A DNA stretch of 64,000 nt, taken from Chryseolinea serpens. Lineage in GTDB: Bacteria; Bacteroidota; Bacteroidia; Cytophagales; Cyclobacteriaceae. The stretch's first letter is position 1, and each line of letters begins with the position of its first letter. The translations under genes and the position numbers were made by a program. Positions 49,978 to 57,663 of the stretch are shown piece by piece. The stretch spans positions 3,410,001 through 3,474,000 of the forward strand of contig NZ_FQWQ01000001.1 in assembly GCF_900129725.1 (NCBI RefSeq), in the 5' to 3' direction. The notes under the pieces were generated by a model that worked only from the letters and a program-made list of their open reading frames with translations, made no database searches and was not told where the DNA came from.

Positions 49978-50561
49978 AAAGACGTTTGACGAAACCGGTG
50001 CAGGGATGCCGGTGTGAGGCAATATTGCAAGGGCACATCAAAAGCATTGATGTCCTCAATGGGTTCTACCGGTTCAAAAAAAGAAATGCCTACCGTGATG
50101 CAATCGGGCCGGCACGTCGCGAGAAATTTGTCATAGAATCCTTTGCCGTAGCCAACGCGTTGCCCATTCGTGTCGCACGCCAGCAAGGGCACCAAGACCA
50201 TGTCGATCTGTAGCGGCGGTGTGGGCACGCCTTGTTTGGGTTCGGCTATGCCCCAGGCGTTCTTTTCCAATTGGTGTAGCCCTTCAAAAAAAATATTCTC
50301 CAAGGCTCCTGTCGCTTGCTCGATGCGGGGAAGCGACAAGCGGATGTGCGGAAACTCCCGGCGGATCCGGTCGATGATGATCCACGTGTCGGGCTCTTTG
50401 TTTTTTTGCAACGGCAAAAACGTGTGCAGCACCTTGATGAAGGAAAGATCCAGGCTCGAAAAAAAATTCTGGTAAAGCTGAAAATTCAACTGCGCGTACT
50501 CGGCCTCGGACAACGACAGCCGTTTTCGTAAATACTCTTTCCGCAGCGATGCTTTTGTCAT
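49974..50561 (-). CDS. 5-formyltetrahydrofolate cyclo-ligase
   Basis: Returns 5-formyl-THF to the folate pool as 5,10-methenyl-THF using ATP. 195 residues with the N-terminal KASLRKEYLRKR, substrate motif LACDTNGQRVGYGKGFYDKF (ATP-binding G-Y-G-K-G-F-Y-D) near 150. Lies 32 nt after bshC on the same strand, probably in a rimO-bshC-cyclo-ligase transcript. Confidence 0.92.
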   Translation of the reverse strand: MTKASLRKEYLRKRLSLSEAEYAQLNFQLYQNFFSSLDLSFIKVLHTFLPLQKNKEPDTWIIIDRIRREFPHIRLSLPRIEQATGALENIFFEGLHQLEKNAWGIAEPKQGVPTPPLQIDMVLVPLLACDTNGQRVGYGKGFYDKFLATCRPDCITVGISFFEPVEPIEDINAFDVPLQYCLTPASLHRFRQTSF

Positions 50562-50593
50562 GGAAACAAAGATAGCAGGCTATTGCTTTCGGC

Positions 50594-52162
50594 CTAGTCT
50601 GCGTATGACAAGATGTTGAAGCGATAATCCAGGGGATCGAACGTTTTCAACAGGCGTGTGATGAACTCCGGGTCGCGCTGGTAGAAGTTGAGGAAATTAT
50701 CGGTTCGCTCCTGTAAACCGCCGTTGGGGAAGAGTTGGTCTTTCACGGCTTCAATTTGACGGAGCTTGTCGCCATGCTGTCGCTTTTCGGCGCGCAACAG
50801 CTTGCGCTCAATTTTCTCCAGACTGTTCAACGCCCGTTTTCCCTCTGCACCCACAAAAGGTTCCAACGTTGTGTCGATGGACTCGGCCCGTCTCTTCAAC
50901 GACGCAAAAAGTTCGGTGACAGCGGCACGTTCCTGGCCCACGGTGAGGTTGCGTGGCGAGTGCGTGAGCACCCAATGATTGAACAAGTAATTCTTTTCTT
51001 CAAACAGGTCTTTGAGCTGCAACGAGGTCTTGGAAAATTTACGCGCCACTTCGTGATCCATGACCATCCCGAAATTGCGGGGCATGATCATCGGGAAGGG
51101 TGTCTTGAATCGATCGAACACTTCTTTCAACTGCAACCAATAGATCACTTCCGCAGGACCACCCACATAGGCTACGTTGGGCAGGATCATTTCCTGGTAC
51201 AACGGCCGCAGGATCACGTTGGGGCTCAGCTTCTCCGGTTCCTCTGCAATGATCTTCTCCATCTCCTGCTCCGAAAAAGAAAGATCGCTTTCCAATACAG
51301 TAAAGCGATCTCCTTGTTTTTCAATACGGTTCCGGATGCCGGATGCCAGGTAAAAGAAATTTATATCACGACAAAATATCTGTGTCTTGTACCCTTGATT
51401 TTCCAACGCTGTGTTGGTGGGGTCCACCAGCTTCTTCGTGTTCTGACGAAGCACGTCCTCGCGCATCACATCGGCGAACAGCGACTTTAAAGAACGGTCG
51501 TCGCCGTCGATGACCACGAGGCCTTCGTTGGCAAACAAGGCATTTACGTAGTGTCTCACGGCCGCACTCAGCGTCTTCCGTTTTGAATACGCTTCCGTAA
51601 AGATCTTCGTGTCGCCGGAAATTTCCTGCGCCAGTTTATCCAACCCCTTGGTATGAAATCTTCCTACGGCGCCTTTCTGATCCGTTTCCCAGGTATATTT
51701 TTTACCAAACAGCTTGAAGTATTTTATCTCTTCATAGTCATGATCTTCCGAAGCCATCCAATAGACGGGTACGAAATTCGATTCCGGGTAGCGCGCCTTT
51801 AACTCGCGGCAGGTATTGATGACGGTGACGATCTTAAAAATAAAATACAGCGGCCCTGTGAAGATATTCAGTTGGTGACCTGTTGTTACTGAAAAAGTGT
51901 TCCCTGCTTTGAGCGCTGCGATGTTTTCTGATACAGCAGGCGACGGCGTGAAGCCTTCGTACTGTTTTTGCAGTGCCGCTACCAGTACTTCGCGTTGATG
52001 CGGTGTGAACGAAGACTTTTTATCCGCGATCTGCCCGCCGAAATTTTCGAGGGTGGGAAAACGATGATAAAAGGGTTTGAGAGTTTCTTTTTGCTGCAGA
52101 TAGTCGAGGAAGAAATTGCTGAACGCATGGGTATCAGCAAGGGAGACCTTATCAAGCTGCAT
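50594..52162 (-). CDS. bshC: Bacillithiol biosynthesis cysteine-adding enzyme BshC
   Basis: Adds cysteine to glucosaminyl-malate to finish bacillithiol. 522 residues. Family features: TTGHQLNIFTGPLYFIFK near 95, YWMASEDHDYEEIKYF near 135 (HIGH-like region), YVGGPAEVIYWLQLK near 333 and a coiled coil near 425-465. Together with ytxJ in this window it indicates a bacillithiol-based thiol system. Starts 68 nt after rimO. Confidence 0.95.
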   Translation of the reverse strand: MQLDKVSLADTHAFSNFFLDYLQQKETLKPFYHRFPTLENFGGQIADKKSSFTPHQREVLVAALQKQYEGFTPSPAVSENIAALKAGNTFSVTTGHQLNIFTGPLYFIFKIVTVINTCRELKARYPESNFVPVYWMASEDHDYEEIKYFKLFGKKYTWETDQKGAVGRFHTKGLDKLAQEISGDTKIFTEAYSKRKTLSAAVRHYVNALFANEGLVVIDGDDRSLKSLFADVMREDVLRQNTKKLVDPTNTALENQGYKTQIFCRDINFFYLASGIRNRIEKQGDRFTVLESDLSFSEQEMEKIIAEEPEKLSPNVILRPLYQEMILPNVAYVGGPAEVIYWLQLKEVFDRFKTPFPMIMPRNFGMVMDHEVARKFSKTSLQLKDLFEEKNYLFNHWVLTHSPRNLTVGQERAAVTELFASLKRRAESIDTTLEPFVGAEGKRALNSLEKIERKLLRAEKRQHGDKLRQIEAVKDQLFPNGGLQERTDNFLNFYQRDPEFITRLLKTFDPLDYRFNILSYAD

Positions 52163-52230
52163 GGCAAGAGTTAAAGTTGGTGGGACGCTTTAAAACCATA
52201 ATCCGAATAACGGCAATTTATGGATTAGGT

Positions 52231-53562
52231 TTAAGATTTTACAGCCGCTCCTTGAACCGCTCTACCGGTTAAATCAAACTCGGTAGCGCCCGTTATGAAT
52301 ACGTTAACAAAATCTCCCAGCCGGAGGTAGTCACCAGGGCTTTCAATGATCACTTCGTTGTCTACTTCGGGCGAGTCGTGCTCGGTGCGACCAATAAAGT
52401 TGCCACCTTCCTTGCGGTCTACCAACACTTTGAAGGTCTTGCCGATCTTTTGCGAGTTCAGCTCCAGCGAAATGCCCTCTTGCAGGGCCATCACATCTTC
52501 GAGGCGTTGTTGTTTCACTTCGGCCGGCACGTCGTCGGGCAGGCTATAGCTGTGTGTGTTTTCTTCGTGCGAATAGGAAAATATGCCGAGGCGGTCGAAG
52601 CGCGACTTCTCAACAAAGTCCATCATCTCTTCGAAGTCCTGTTGGCTCTCGGTGGGGTGGCCGGCGATCATGGTCGTGCGGATAGCAATGCCCGGCACTT
52701 TCTCGCGGATGGTTTGCAACAAGGCTTCCGTCTTGTCGCGCGTGGTCCCGCGGCGCATCACCTGCAGCATTCGGGTGGAGGCATGTTGCAGGGGAATGTC
52801 GATGTATTTGCAGATGTTGCTGCGCTCGGCCATCACCTCCAGGGCATCCATGGGGAAACCGGTGGGGAAGGCATAGTGCAGGCGGATCCAGTCAATACCT
52901 TCCACGTCCGAAAGATTCCGGAGCAGGTCGGCGAGGTTTCTTTTCTTATACAGGTCGAGACCATAGTAGGTAGAGTCCTGGGCGATGAGCAGCAATTCTT
53001 TTGTTCCGTTCTTGGCCAGGTTCCGGGCTTCCAACACCAGTTCTTCCATGGGGCGTGAAATGTGGCCCCCGCGCATGATGGGTATGGCGCAGAACGAACA
53101 GGGGCGGTCGCAGCCTTCGGAGATCTTCAGGTAGGCGTAATGGCTTGGGTTGGTCAATATGCGCTCGCCAACCAGCTCGTGCTTATAATTGGCCTTGAAC
53201 ACCTTGAGCATGCGCGACAGGTCGCGGGTGCCAAACCAGGCGTCTACTTCGGGGATTTCTTTTTCGAGGTCGTCTTTGTAGCGCTGCGAGAGGCAGCCGG
53301 TCACGTAAACTTTGTCCACAATGCCCTCTTCCTTGGCGTCTACATACCGCAGGATGGTGTCTATGGACTCCTGTTTGGCGTTATCGATAAAACCGCAGGT
53401 ATTGATCACCACCACGCTGGCGTCGTCGGTTTTGGACTCGTGCACGGCGTCGATGCCGTTGCCCCGTAGTTGGGTGAGCAGTACTTCGGAGTCCACCAGG
53501 TTCTTGGAGCAGCCCAGGGTGACGATGTTGACTTTGGTATTCTTGGTTCCCTTCGTTTTCAA
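52231..53562 (-). CDS. rimO: Ribosomal protein uS12 methylthiotransferase RimO
   Basis: Radical SAM enzyme that methylthiolates an aspartate of ribosomal protein S12. 443 residues: UPF0004 domain with Cys18, Cys56 and Cys90 binding one 4Fe-4S cluster, radical SAM motif Cys151-x3-Cys155-x2-Cys158 (CDRPCSFC), and a C-terminal TRAM domain. The start is TTG 53562; no ATG lies in frame between the upstream stop and the conserved VNIVTLGCSKN, and a perfect -7 box sits 25 nt before it. Confidence 0.95.
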   Translation of the reverse strand: MKTKGTKNTKVNIVTLGCSKNLVDSEVLLTQLRGNGIDAVHESKTDDASVVVINTCGFIDNAKQESIDTILRYVDAKEEGIVDKVYVTGCLSQRYKDDLEKEIPEVDAWFGTRDLSRMLKVFKANYKHELVGERILTNPSHYAYLKISEGCDRPCSFCAIPIMRGGHISRPMEELVLEARNLAKNGTKELLLIAQDSTYYGLDLYKKRNLADLLRNLSDVEGIDWIRLHYAFPTGFPMDALEVMAERSNICKYIDIPLQHASTRMLQVMRRGTTRDKTEALLQTIREKVPGIAIRTTMIAGHPTESQQDFEEMMDFVEKSRFDRLGIFSYSHEENTHSYSLPDDVPAEVKQQRLEDVMALQEGISLELNSQKIGKTFKVLVDRKEGGNFIGRTEHDSPEVDNEVIIESPGDYLRLGDFVNVFITGATEFDLTGRAVQGAAVKS

Positions 53563-53587
53563 TGCGTTCGCGTCTTGTAATAGGCTG

Positions 53588-53595
53588 CAAAAATA
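53588..53595 (-). promoter_or_regulatory. -7 promoter box of rimO
   Basis: Minus strand TATTTTTG, a perfect TAnnTTTG, 25 nt before the TTG start of rimO. It is back-to-back with the promoter of the divergent lipoprotein gene. Confidence 0.55.
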
Positions 53596-53639
53596 CTAAA
53601 AATTAACGGGCACGGAATTTGGGCTTTGGGCCGTTAACT

Positions 53640-53647
53640 TATCTTTA
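53640..53647 (+). promoter_or_regulatory. Near-consensus -7 box of the DUF6452 gene
   Basis: TATCTTTA, one mismatch from TAnnTTTG, 16 nt before ATG 53664. Confidence 0.4.
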
Positions 53648-53663
53648 CAGCCGCATCATAACC

Positions 53664-54506
53664 ATGAAAAAAGCCGTCTGGTTCACTTTTTTAGCTGCTA
53701 TTGCCATTTCGTGCCTCAATAACCCCGATTGTTTTCGGTTGAATAATGGCGAATTCGGCATCAATTTCCGGGTCATGGGCTTTGGCGCGGACAATTCGGT
53801 GGTGGACAGCGCAACCATCGTCGGAACAAACATCTACGTTAAGTCCGAAATCCCTTCTTCTATCGGTCTACCCCTCGACCCGTTGCTCGACTCGCTCAAA
53901 TATAATTTTTATTGGGAGGGCGACAGCTCGGATGTTCTTTCTTTGGGCTATACCTCCCAGATCCAGTTCGTTTCTGCCGATTGTGGAGAACGCCATGTGT
54001 TCGGCGGCCTCACCGTTCTGAACTACTCTTTCGATTCCATCAGCGTGTATAGCACCACACCCACCAATCCTTCGTCTGTAAACATCCAAGTCTTTCGTTG
54101 TGCCAGGCCTAACTTGTTTGGCCTAAGCTTTAAGCAGCGGGTGACCAGCACGACGACCAAAGACAGCACCGTGATCATCAAATCCATCACGCCCAACTTT
54201 GGCGACCCGATTATATTTCAAGGCGCGGATACGTCAAGGAAGGCGGTGTATATACCCCTCAACAAAGAAATCGACAGCGCGGAGTATGTATTCGATTTCG
54301 GTGCAGCGGGGACCCGTATGCTTGTGTTGAAGTATGACACACAAGAAAAACTCTGGGCTGTGAAATCTTGCGGCACCACGACCCTGTTTGCGTCGATAAA
54401 AGTATCGCCGAGAACAACACTGGTCGCGGAGACCAAGGACTATAAGTTTCTCAAACAGACCACCTCGGATCCCGCTATTCTCAATCTTGAAGTCATCCCA
54501 AAATAG
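53664..54506 (+). CDS. DUF6452-like lipoprotein with an internal duplication
   Basis: 280 residues. Signal ending in the lipobox AISC with Cys17 as lipid site. The body appears duplicated: residues 67-143 (GLPLDPLLDSLKYNFYW ... VSADCGERHVFGGLTV) align with 195-277 (VYIPLNKEIDSAEYVFDF ... AVKSCGTTTLFASIKV), sharing P-L-x4-D-S, an aromatic strand and a central cysteine (Cys107 and Cys236). DUF6452 proteins as I remember them are about half this size. The frame opens at 53619 but ATG 53664 starts the signal peptide. Followed after 15 nt by a DUF6048-like gene. Confidence 0.7.
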   Translation: MKKAVWFTFLAAIAISCLNNPDCFRLNNGEFGINFRVMGFGADNSVVDSATIVGTNIYVKSEIPSSIGLPLDPLLDSLKYNFYWEGDSSDVLSLGYTSQIQFVSADCGERHVFGGLTVLNYSFDSISVYSTTPTNPSSVNIQVFRCARPNLFGLSFKQRVTSTTTKDSTVIIKSITPNFGDPIIFQGADTSRKAVYIPLNKEIDSAEYVFDFGAAGTRMLVLKYDTQEKLWAVKSCGTTTLFASIKVSPRTTLVAETKDYKFLKQTTSDPAILNLEVIPK

Positions 54507-54521
54507 ACCCAGCATCCCATC

Positions 54522-55226
54522 TTGAAGTTATCCCATACCATAGCGCTTCTCCTGATCTTCTCCCTTCCGTCGCTTGCCCAGGAAAAAGAAAAGTCAGACA
54601 CAACGAAGGTCAAGGTGAAGCCCGACTTCCGGCCCACCGGCGTGCGCTTTGGCACCGATGCCATTGCCTTGGTGAAAAGCCAGTACGACAAGACTTACAA
54701 AGGCTGGGAGTTCAACGGCGATATTGATTTTCATCGCTATTATTTGTCGGTTGACTATGGCCATTGGGCCCGCACCTATCTTTCCGAAGGCGACAGCAGC
54801 AACTATGCGAACACGGGCAACTATTTTCGTGCCGGTGTGGATGTGAATTTTCTAAAGAATGACCCGGATCGCAACATGTTCTTTGTTGGCTTTCGCTATG
54901 GCGTGTCAAAATTTTCAGAACAGTATTCCGTCATCGTAAAAGACACACTGTGGGGTAACTATAGCGGGACCTATAACAACACGAACGTGAACGCACACTG
55001 GCTGGAGCTGACCACGGGGTTACGCGTAAAGATTTGGAAAATGATCTGGATGGGCTACACGGCCCGCTTCAAATTCGGCCTCAGCACTGGCAGCACGCCC
55101 ACCATGTTGCCACATGATGTGCCCGGCTATGGCCTCGCCGAAAAGGATTCGTACTGGGGCTTTAATTATCAGATCTTCATTCGCATTCCCTTCCGGAAAC
55201 TACCCACCGTTCCGCCGGAAAAGTGA
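54522..55226 (+). CDS. DUF6048-like predicted outer-membrane barrel protein
   Basis: 234 residues with a signal peptide cut after about residue 19 (SLPSLAQ) and a short charged linker, then amphipathic strands (FNGDIDFHRYYLSVDYG, FFVGFRYGVSKF, WMGYTARFKFG) ending in FNYQIFIRIPF, typical of an outer-membrane beta-barrel. The start is TTG 54522, 15 nt after the lipoprotein gene, so an operon is likely. Its 3' end overlaps ftsY on the other strand by 27 nt. Function unknown. Confidence 0.7.
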   Translation: MKLSHTIALLLIFSLPSLAQEKEKSDTTKVKVKPDFRPTGVRFGTDAIALVKSQYDKTYKGWEFNGDIDFHRYYLSVDYGHWARTYLSEGDSSNYANTGNYFRAGVDVNFLKNDPDRNMFFVGFRYGVSKFSEQYSVIVKDTLWGNYSGTYNNTNVNAHWLELTTGLRVKIWKMIWMGYTARFKFGLSTGSTPTMLPHDVPGYGLAEKDSYWGFNYQIFIRIPFRKLPTVPPEK

Positions 55227-56165
55227 GTCTACAAATTCGGTCCTGTTGAAGGTTTGCAGGTCGCCGACTTTTTCGCCGACGCCGATATATTTCACGGGAA
55301 TTTTAAATTCATCCGAAATGCCGATCACCACACCGCCCTTGGCCGTGCCGTCGAGCTTGGTGATGGCGAGCGCTGTTACCTCGGTGGCTTTTGTAAACTC
55401 GCGCGCCTGGATCATGGCGTTCTGACCCGTGCTGCCATCCAAAACCAACAACACTTCGTGGGGTGCATCGGGGATCACCTTTTGCATGACGCGCTTGATC
55501 TTGGTGAGCTCGGCCATGAGGTTCACTTTGGTGTGCAACCTTCCGGCCGTATCGATAATGATGACGTCCACATTTTGATCTACGCCGGCCTGCACAGCAT
55601 CATAGGCCACGGCCGAGGGATCGGTGTTCATTCCTTTTGCAATTACCGGTACGCCTACACGCTCACCCCACAATTTCAATTGGTCCACGGCCGCTGCCCG
55701 GAAAGTGTCGGCAGCGCCGAGCAGTACCTTCTTTCCTTTTTTGGTGAACTGGGCCGACAGCTTCCCGATGGTGGTGGTCTTGCCCACACCGTTCACGCCG
55801 ACCACCATGATCACATAAGGTTTTTTACCGGCGGGGGTTTCAAATTCCTCGATGTTGTCGGTGTTGTTTTCCGACAGCAGGCCGGCGACCTCTTCTTTGA
55901 GGATGCGGTCCAGCTCGGAGGTGCCCAGGTATTTGTCGCGCGCCACGCGCTGTTGAATGCGTTCGATGATCTTCAGGGTGGTGGTCACACCCACGTCCGA
56001 CGACACCAGGATCTCCTCGAGGTTGTCGAGCACTTCGTCGTCGACGGTCGATTTGCCGACCAGGGCTTTGCCCAGCTTGCCGAAGAAGCTTTCCTTGGAT
56101 TTTTCCAGGCCTTTATCGAGCGATTCTTTTTTATCCGAAGAAAACAGGTTGCCGAATAATGCCAT
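55200..56165 (-). CDS. ftsY: Signal recognition particle receptor FtsY
   Basis: GTPase that docks SRP-ribosome complexes at the membrane. 321 residues: a short N domain, no long acidic A domain, then the G domain with GVNGVGKTTTIGKL (G1), DTFRAAAVDQLKLW, DTAGRLHTKVNLM (G3), TKLDGTAKGG (G4) and the closing GVGEKVGDLQTF. Overlaps the DUF6048-like gene by 27 nt at the 3' end. The DUF4295 terminator lies just before its start. Confidence 0.96.
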   Translation of the reverse strand: MALFGNLFSSDKKESLDKGLEKSKESFFGKLGKALVGKSTVDDEVLDNLEEILVSSDVGVTTTLKIIERIQQRVARDKYLGTSELDRILKEEVAGLLSENNTDNIEEFETPAGKKPYVIMVVGVNGVGKTTTIGKLSAQFTKKGKKVLLGAADTFRAAAVDQLKLWGERVGVPVIAKGMNTDPSAVAYDAVQAGVDQNVDVIIIDTAGRLHTKVNLMAELTKIKRVMQKVIPDAPHEVLLVLDGSTGQNAMIQAREFTKATEVTALAITKLDGTAKGGVVIGISDEFKIPVKYIGVGEKVGDLQTFNRTEFVDSLFRRNGG

Positions 56166-56185
56166 AATGAGAGGGGAATTGTTTA

Positions 56186-56215
56186 AAACAAAAAAAGTCC
56201 CGCGAGGGGACTTTT
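56186..56215 (-). terminator. Terminator of the rpmB-rpmG-DUF4295 operon
   Basis: AAAAGTCCC (56193-56201) pairs perfectly with GGGACTTTT (56207-56215). Read on the minus strand it is followed by a T-rich tract. It ends 21 nt before the ftsY start codon in the direction of transcription. Confidence 0.85.
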
Positions 56216-56235
56216 CAAATTCTTACCGAATTGAA

Positions 56236-56391
56236 TTACTTTTTGGCCAGGACTTCTTTCACCAGGTCAGCAGCAACAATTTCTTCTTTGAAGGTGTAAG
56301 CACCAGTCTTTTCAGACTTCACCGCACGGATCACTTTAGCATAGCTCTTGCCGTCGGTTTTCTTGAGGGACGCAACTACTTTCTTTGCCAT
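56236..56391 (-). CDS. DUF4295 protein, probable Bacteroidota-specific ribosomal protein
   Basis: 51-residue basic protein, too short for a 60-codon ORF cut-off: MAKKVVASLKKTDGK, then a short lysine-rich body ending VKEVLAKK. It follows rpmG by 2 nt in a ribosomal-protein operon, which supports a ribosomal role; I recall, without being able to check, that a small extra protein named bL38 in the Flavobacterium ribosome is of this type. A terminator follows. Confidence 0.85.
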   Translation of the reverse strand: MAKKVVASLKKTDGKSYAKVIRAVKSEKTGAYTFKEEIVAADLVKEVLAKK

Positions 56392-56393
56392 GG

Positions 56394-56576
56394 TTATTTA
56401 ATTTCTTTGTGAACAGTATATTTTTTCAGCACGGGGTTGTATTTGCGCAACTCCAAACGCTCCGTTGTGTTCTTACGGTTTTTGGTGGTGATGTGGCGGC
56501 TCATGCCCGGCATGCCCGTAGCTCTGTGCTCTGTGCACTCTAAAATCACCTGGATCCTGTTACCTTTCTTTGCCAT
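56394..56576 (-). CDS. rpmG: 50S ribosomal protein L33
   Basis: 60 residues, [17 protein letters not shown] then [20 protein letters not shown], the bL33 signature. Only one cysteine remains, so this is the zinc-free form. Lies 16 nt after rpmB and 2 nt before the DUF4295 gene. Confidence 0.96.
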   Translation of the reverse strand: MAKKGNRIQVILECTEHRATGMPGMSRHITTKNRKNTTERLELRKYNPVLKKYTVHKEIK

Positions 56577-56592
56577 GATTCTTTATGATTTA

Positions 56593-56832
56593 TTACAACA
56601 CGAGGTTGCCGTTCGCTTTTGCTTCTTTCATCACGGCGGTGATGCCGTATTTCGAAATGGTCTTGATGGCCTTCGTAGACACTTTCAAGGTCACCCACTT
56701 ATCTTCTTCAGGAATATAGAAACGTTTCTTCTGAAGATTGGGAAGAAATCTTCTCTTGGTCTTATTGTTCGCGTGCGAAACGTTGTTACCTACCTGAGGT
56801 CTTTTTCCAGTTATTTGACAAACTCGTGCCAT
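56593..56832 (-). CDS. rpmB: 50S ribosomal protein L28
   Basis: 79 residues, [20 protein letters not shown] followed by [12 protein letters not shown] and [13 protein letters not shown], the bL28 family. First gene of the rpmB-rpmG-DUF4295 operon. A near-consensus -7 box lies 42 nt upstream. Confidence 0.96.
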   Translation of the reverse strand: MARVCQITGKRPQVGNNVSHANNKTKRRFLPNLQKKRFYIPEEDKWVTLKVSTKAIKTISKYGITAVMKEAKANGNLVL

Positions 56833-56874
56833 ATCCGCTTTGTTTTAAAAATGTACCCTCCTAAAAAGGGACTG

Positions 56875-56882
56875 CAAATATC
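56875..56882 (-). promoter_or_regulatory. Near-consensus -7 box of the rpmB operon
   Basis: Minus strand GATATTTG, one mismatch from TAnnTTTG, with a leader of about 40 nt to ATG 56832. An AGGAGG in the leader is about 30 nt from the start, too far to be a normal ribosome site. Confidence 0.4.
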
Positions 56883-56935
56883 GATAAAAGCCACCTAATA
56901 TTCCAAAGCCATCGGCAAATAATCCGGAATTCCTT

Positions 56936-57583
56936 CTAAAAAAGCTTGGAAACCAGCCATTCAGGCTCCAGACCCACAAAATTATCAATGGTTAAATCCG
57001 TTTCATGCAGCTCCTCCGGGGTATGCGTGGTGGTGACACCCACCACTTTGCAACCTGCCGCCTTGCCCGCACGGACTCCCGCGAGCGAATCTTCGAACAC
57101 CACACACCGCGCCGGATCGAACTGAAGGGCCGCCGCCGATTTAAGATAGATCTCTGGGTTGGGCTTGCCCTGGCTCACAAAGGAGTCATCCAATATAGTC
57201 GGGAAAAATCGCTCTGTTTTGGTGTGGAGCAGCGTGAAATCCACATTGGCGCGGGGTGCCGAAGTGGCAATGGCCCGGGGGATGCGTTGCTGATCCAGCT
57301 TTTCCAGGAAAGACAAAAGACCGTCCATGGGCTTAATGTCCGTATACAGCTGGCGAAAAAGGGCCTCTTTCTCGTCGGCATATTGGCGGATGGTGTCGTC
57401 GCCGAGGTTGCCGAACAGGTTCAGGAGCCAGTCGCGGTTGGTGCGGCCATAGATCTTCTCGCGCAACTGTTGCTCGGTGAGGTGGTAGCCATGCTTTTCA
57501 CAAAATTGTTGCAAGGCGATCTTATGGGTGGGATTGCTGTCGATCAGCACCCCGTCCATATCGAAAATGAAGGCGTACGGCAT
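56936..57583 (-). CDS. HAD-superfamily phosphatase/phosphomutase (subfamily IA)
   Basis: 215 residues with all HAD motifs: FIFDMDGVLIDS (nucleophile Asp and acid/base Asp), AIATSAPRANVD (motif II region), GKPNPEIYL (Lys) and VVFEDSLAGVRAG (acidic motif IV). The helical cap follows motif I. Beta-phosphoglucomutase-like or sugar phosphatase; substrate unknown. ATG 57583 directly precedes the motif I strand; the frame's ATG at 57649 would add 22 unlikely residues. Confidence 0.85.
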   Translation of the reverse strand: MPYAFIFDMDGVLIDSNPTHKIALQQFCEKHGYHLTEQQLREKIYGRTNRDWLLNLFGNLGDDTIRQYADEKEALFRQLYTDIKPMDGLLSFLEKLDQQRIPRAIATSAPRANVDFTLLHTKTERFFPTILDDSFVSQGKPNPEIYLKSAAALQFDPARCVVFEDSLAGVRAGKAAGCKVVGVTTTHTPEELHETDLTIDNFVGLEPEWLVSKLF

Positions 57584-57663
57584 TAGAAAATTTGTTGACT
57601 TAAGTAAATAAACACTGTTTTTACAACCAGGGAAGATTTTCCGGTGCAAAGATGAGAGAATGC

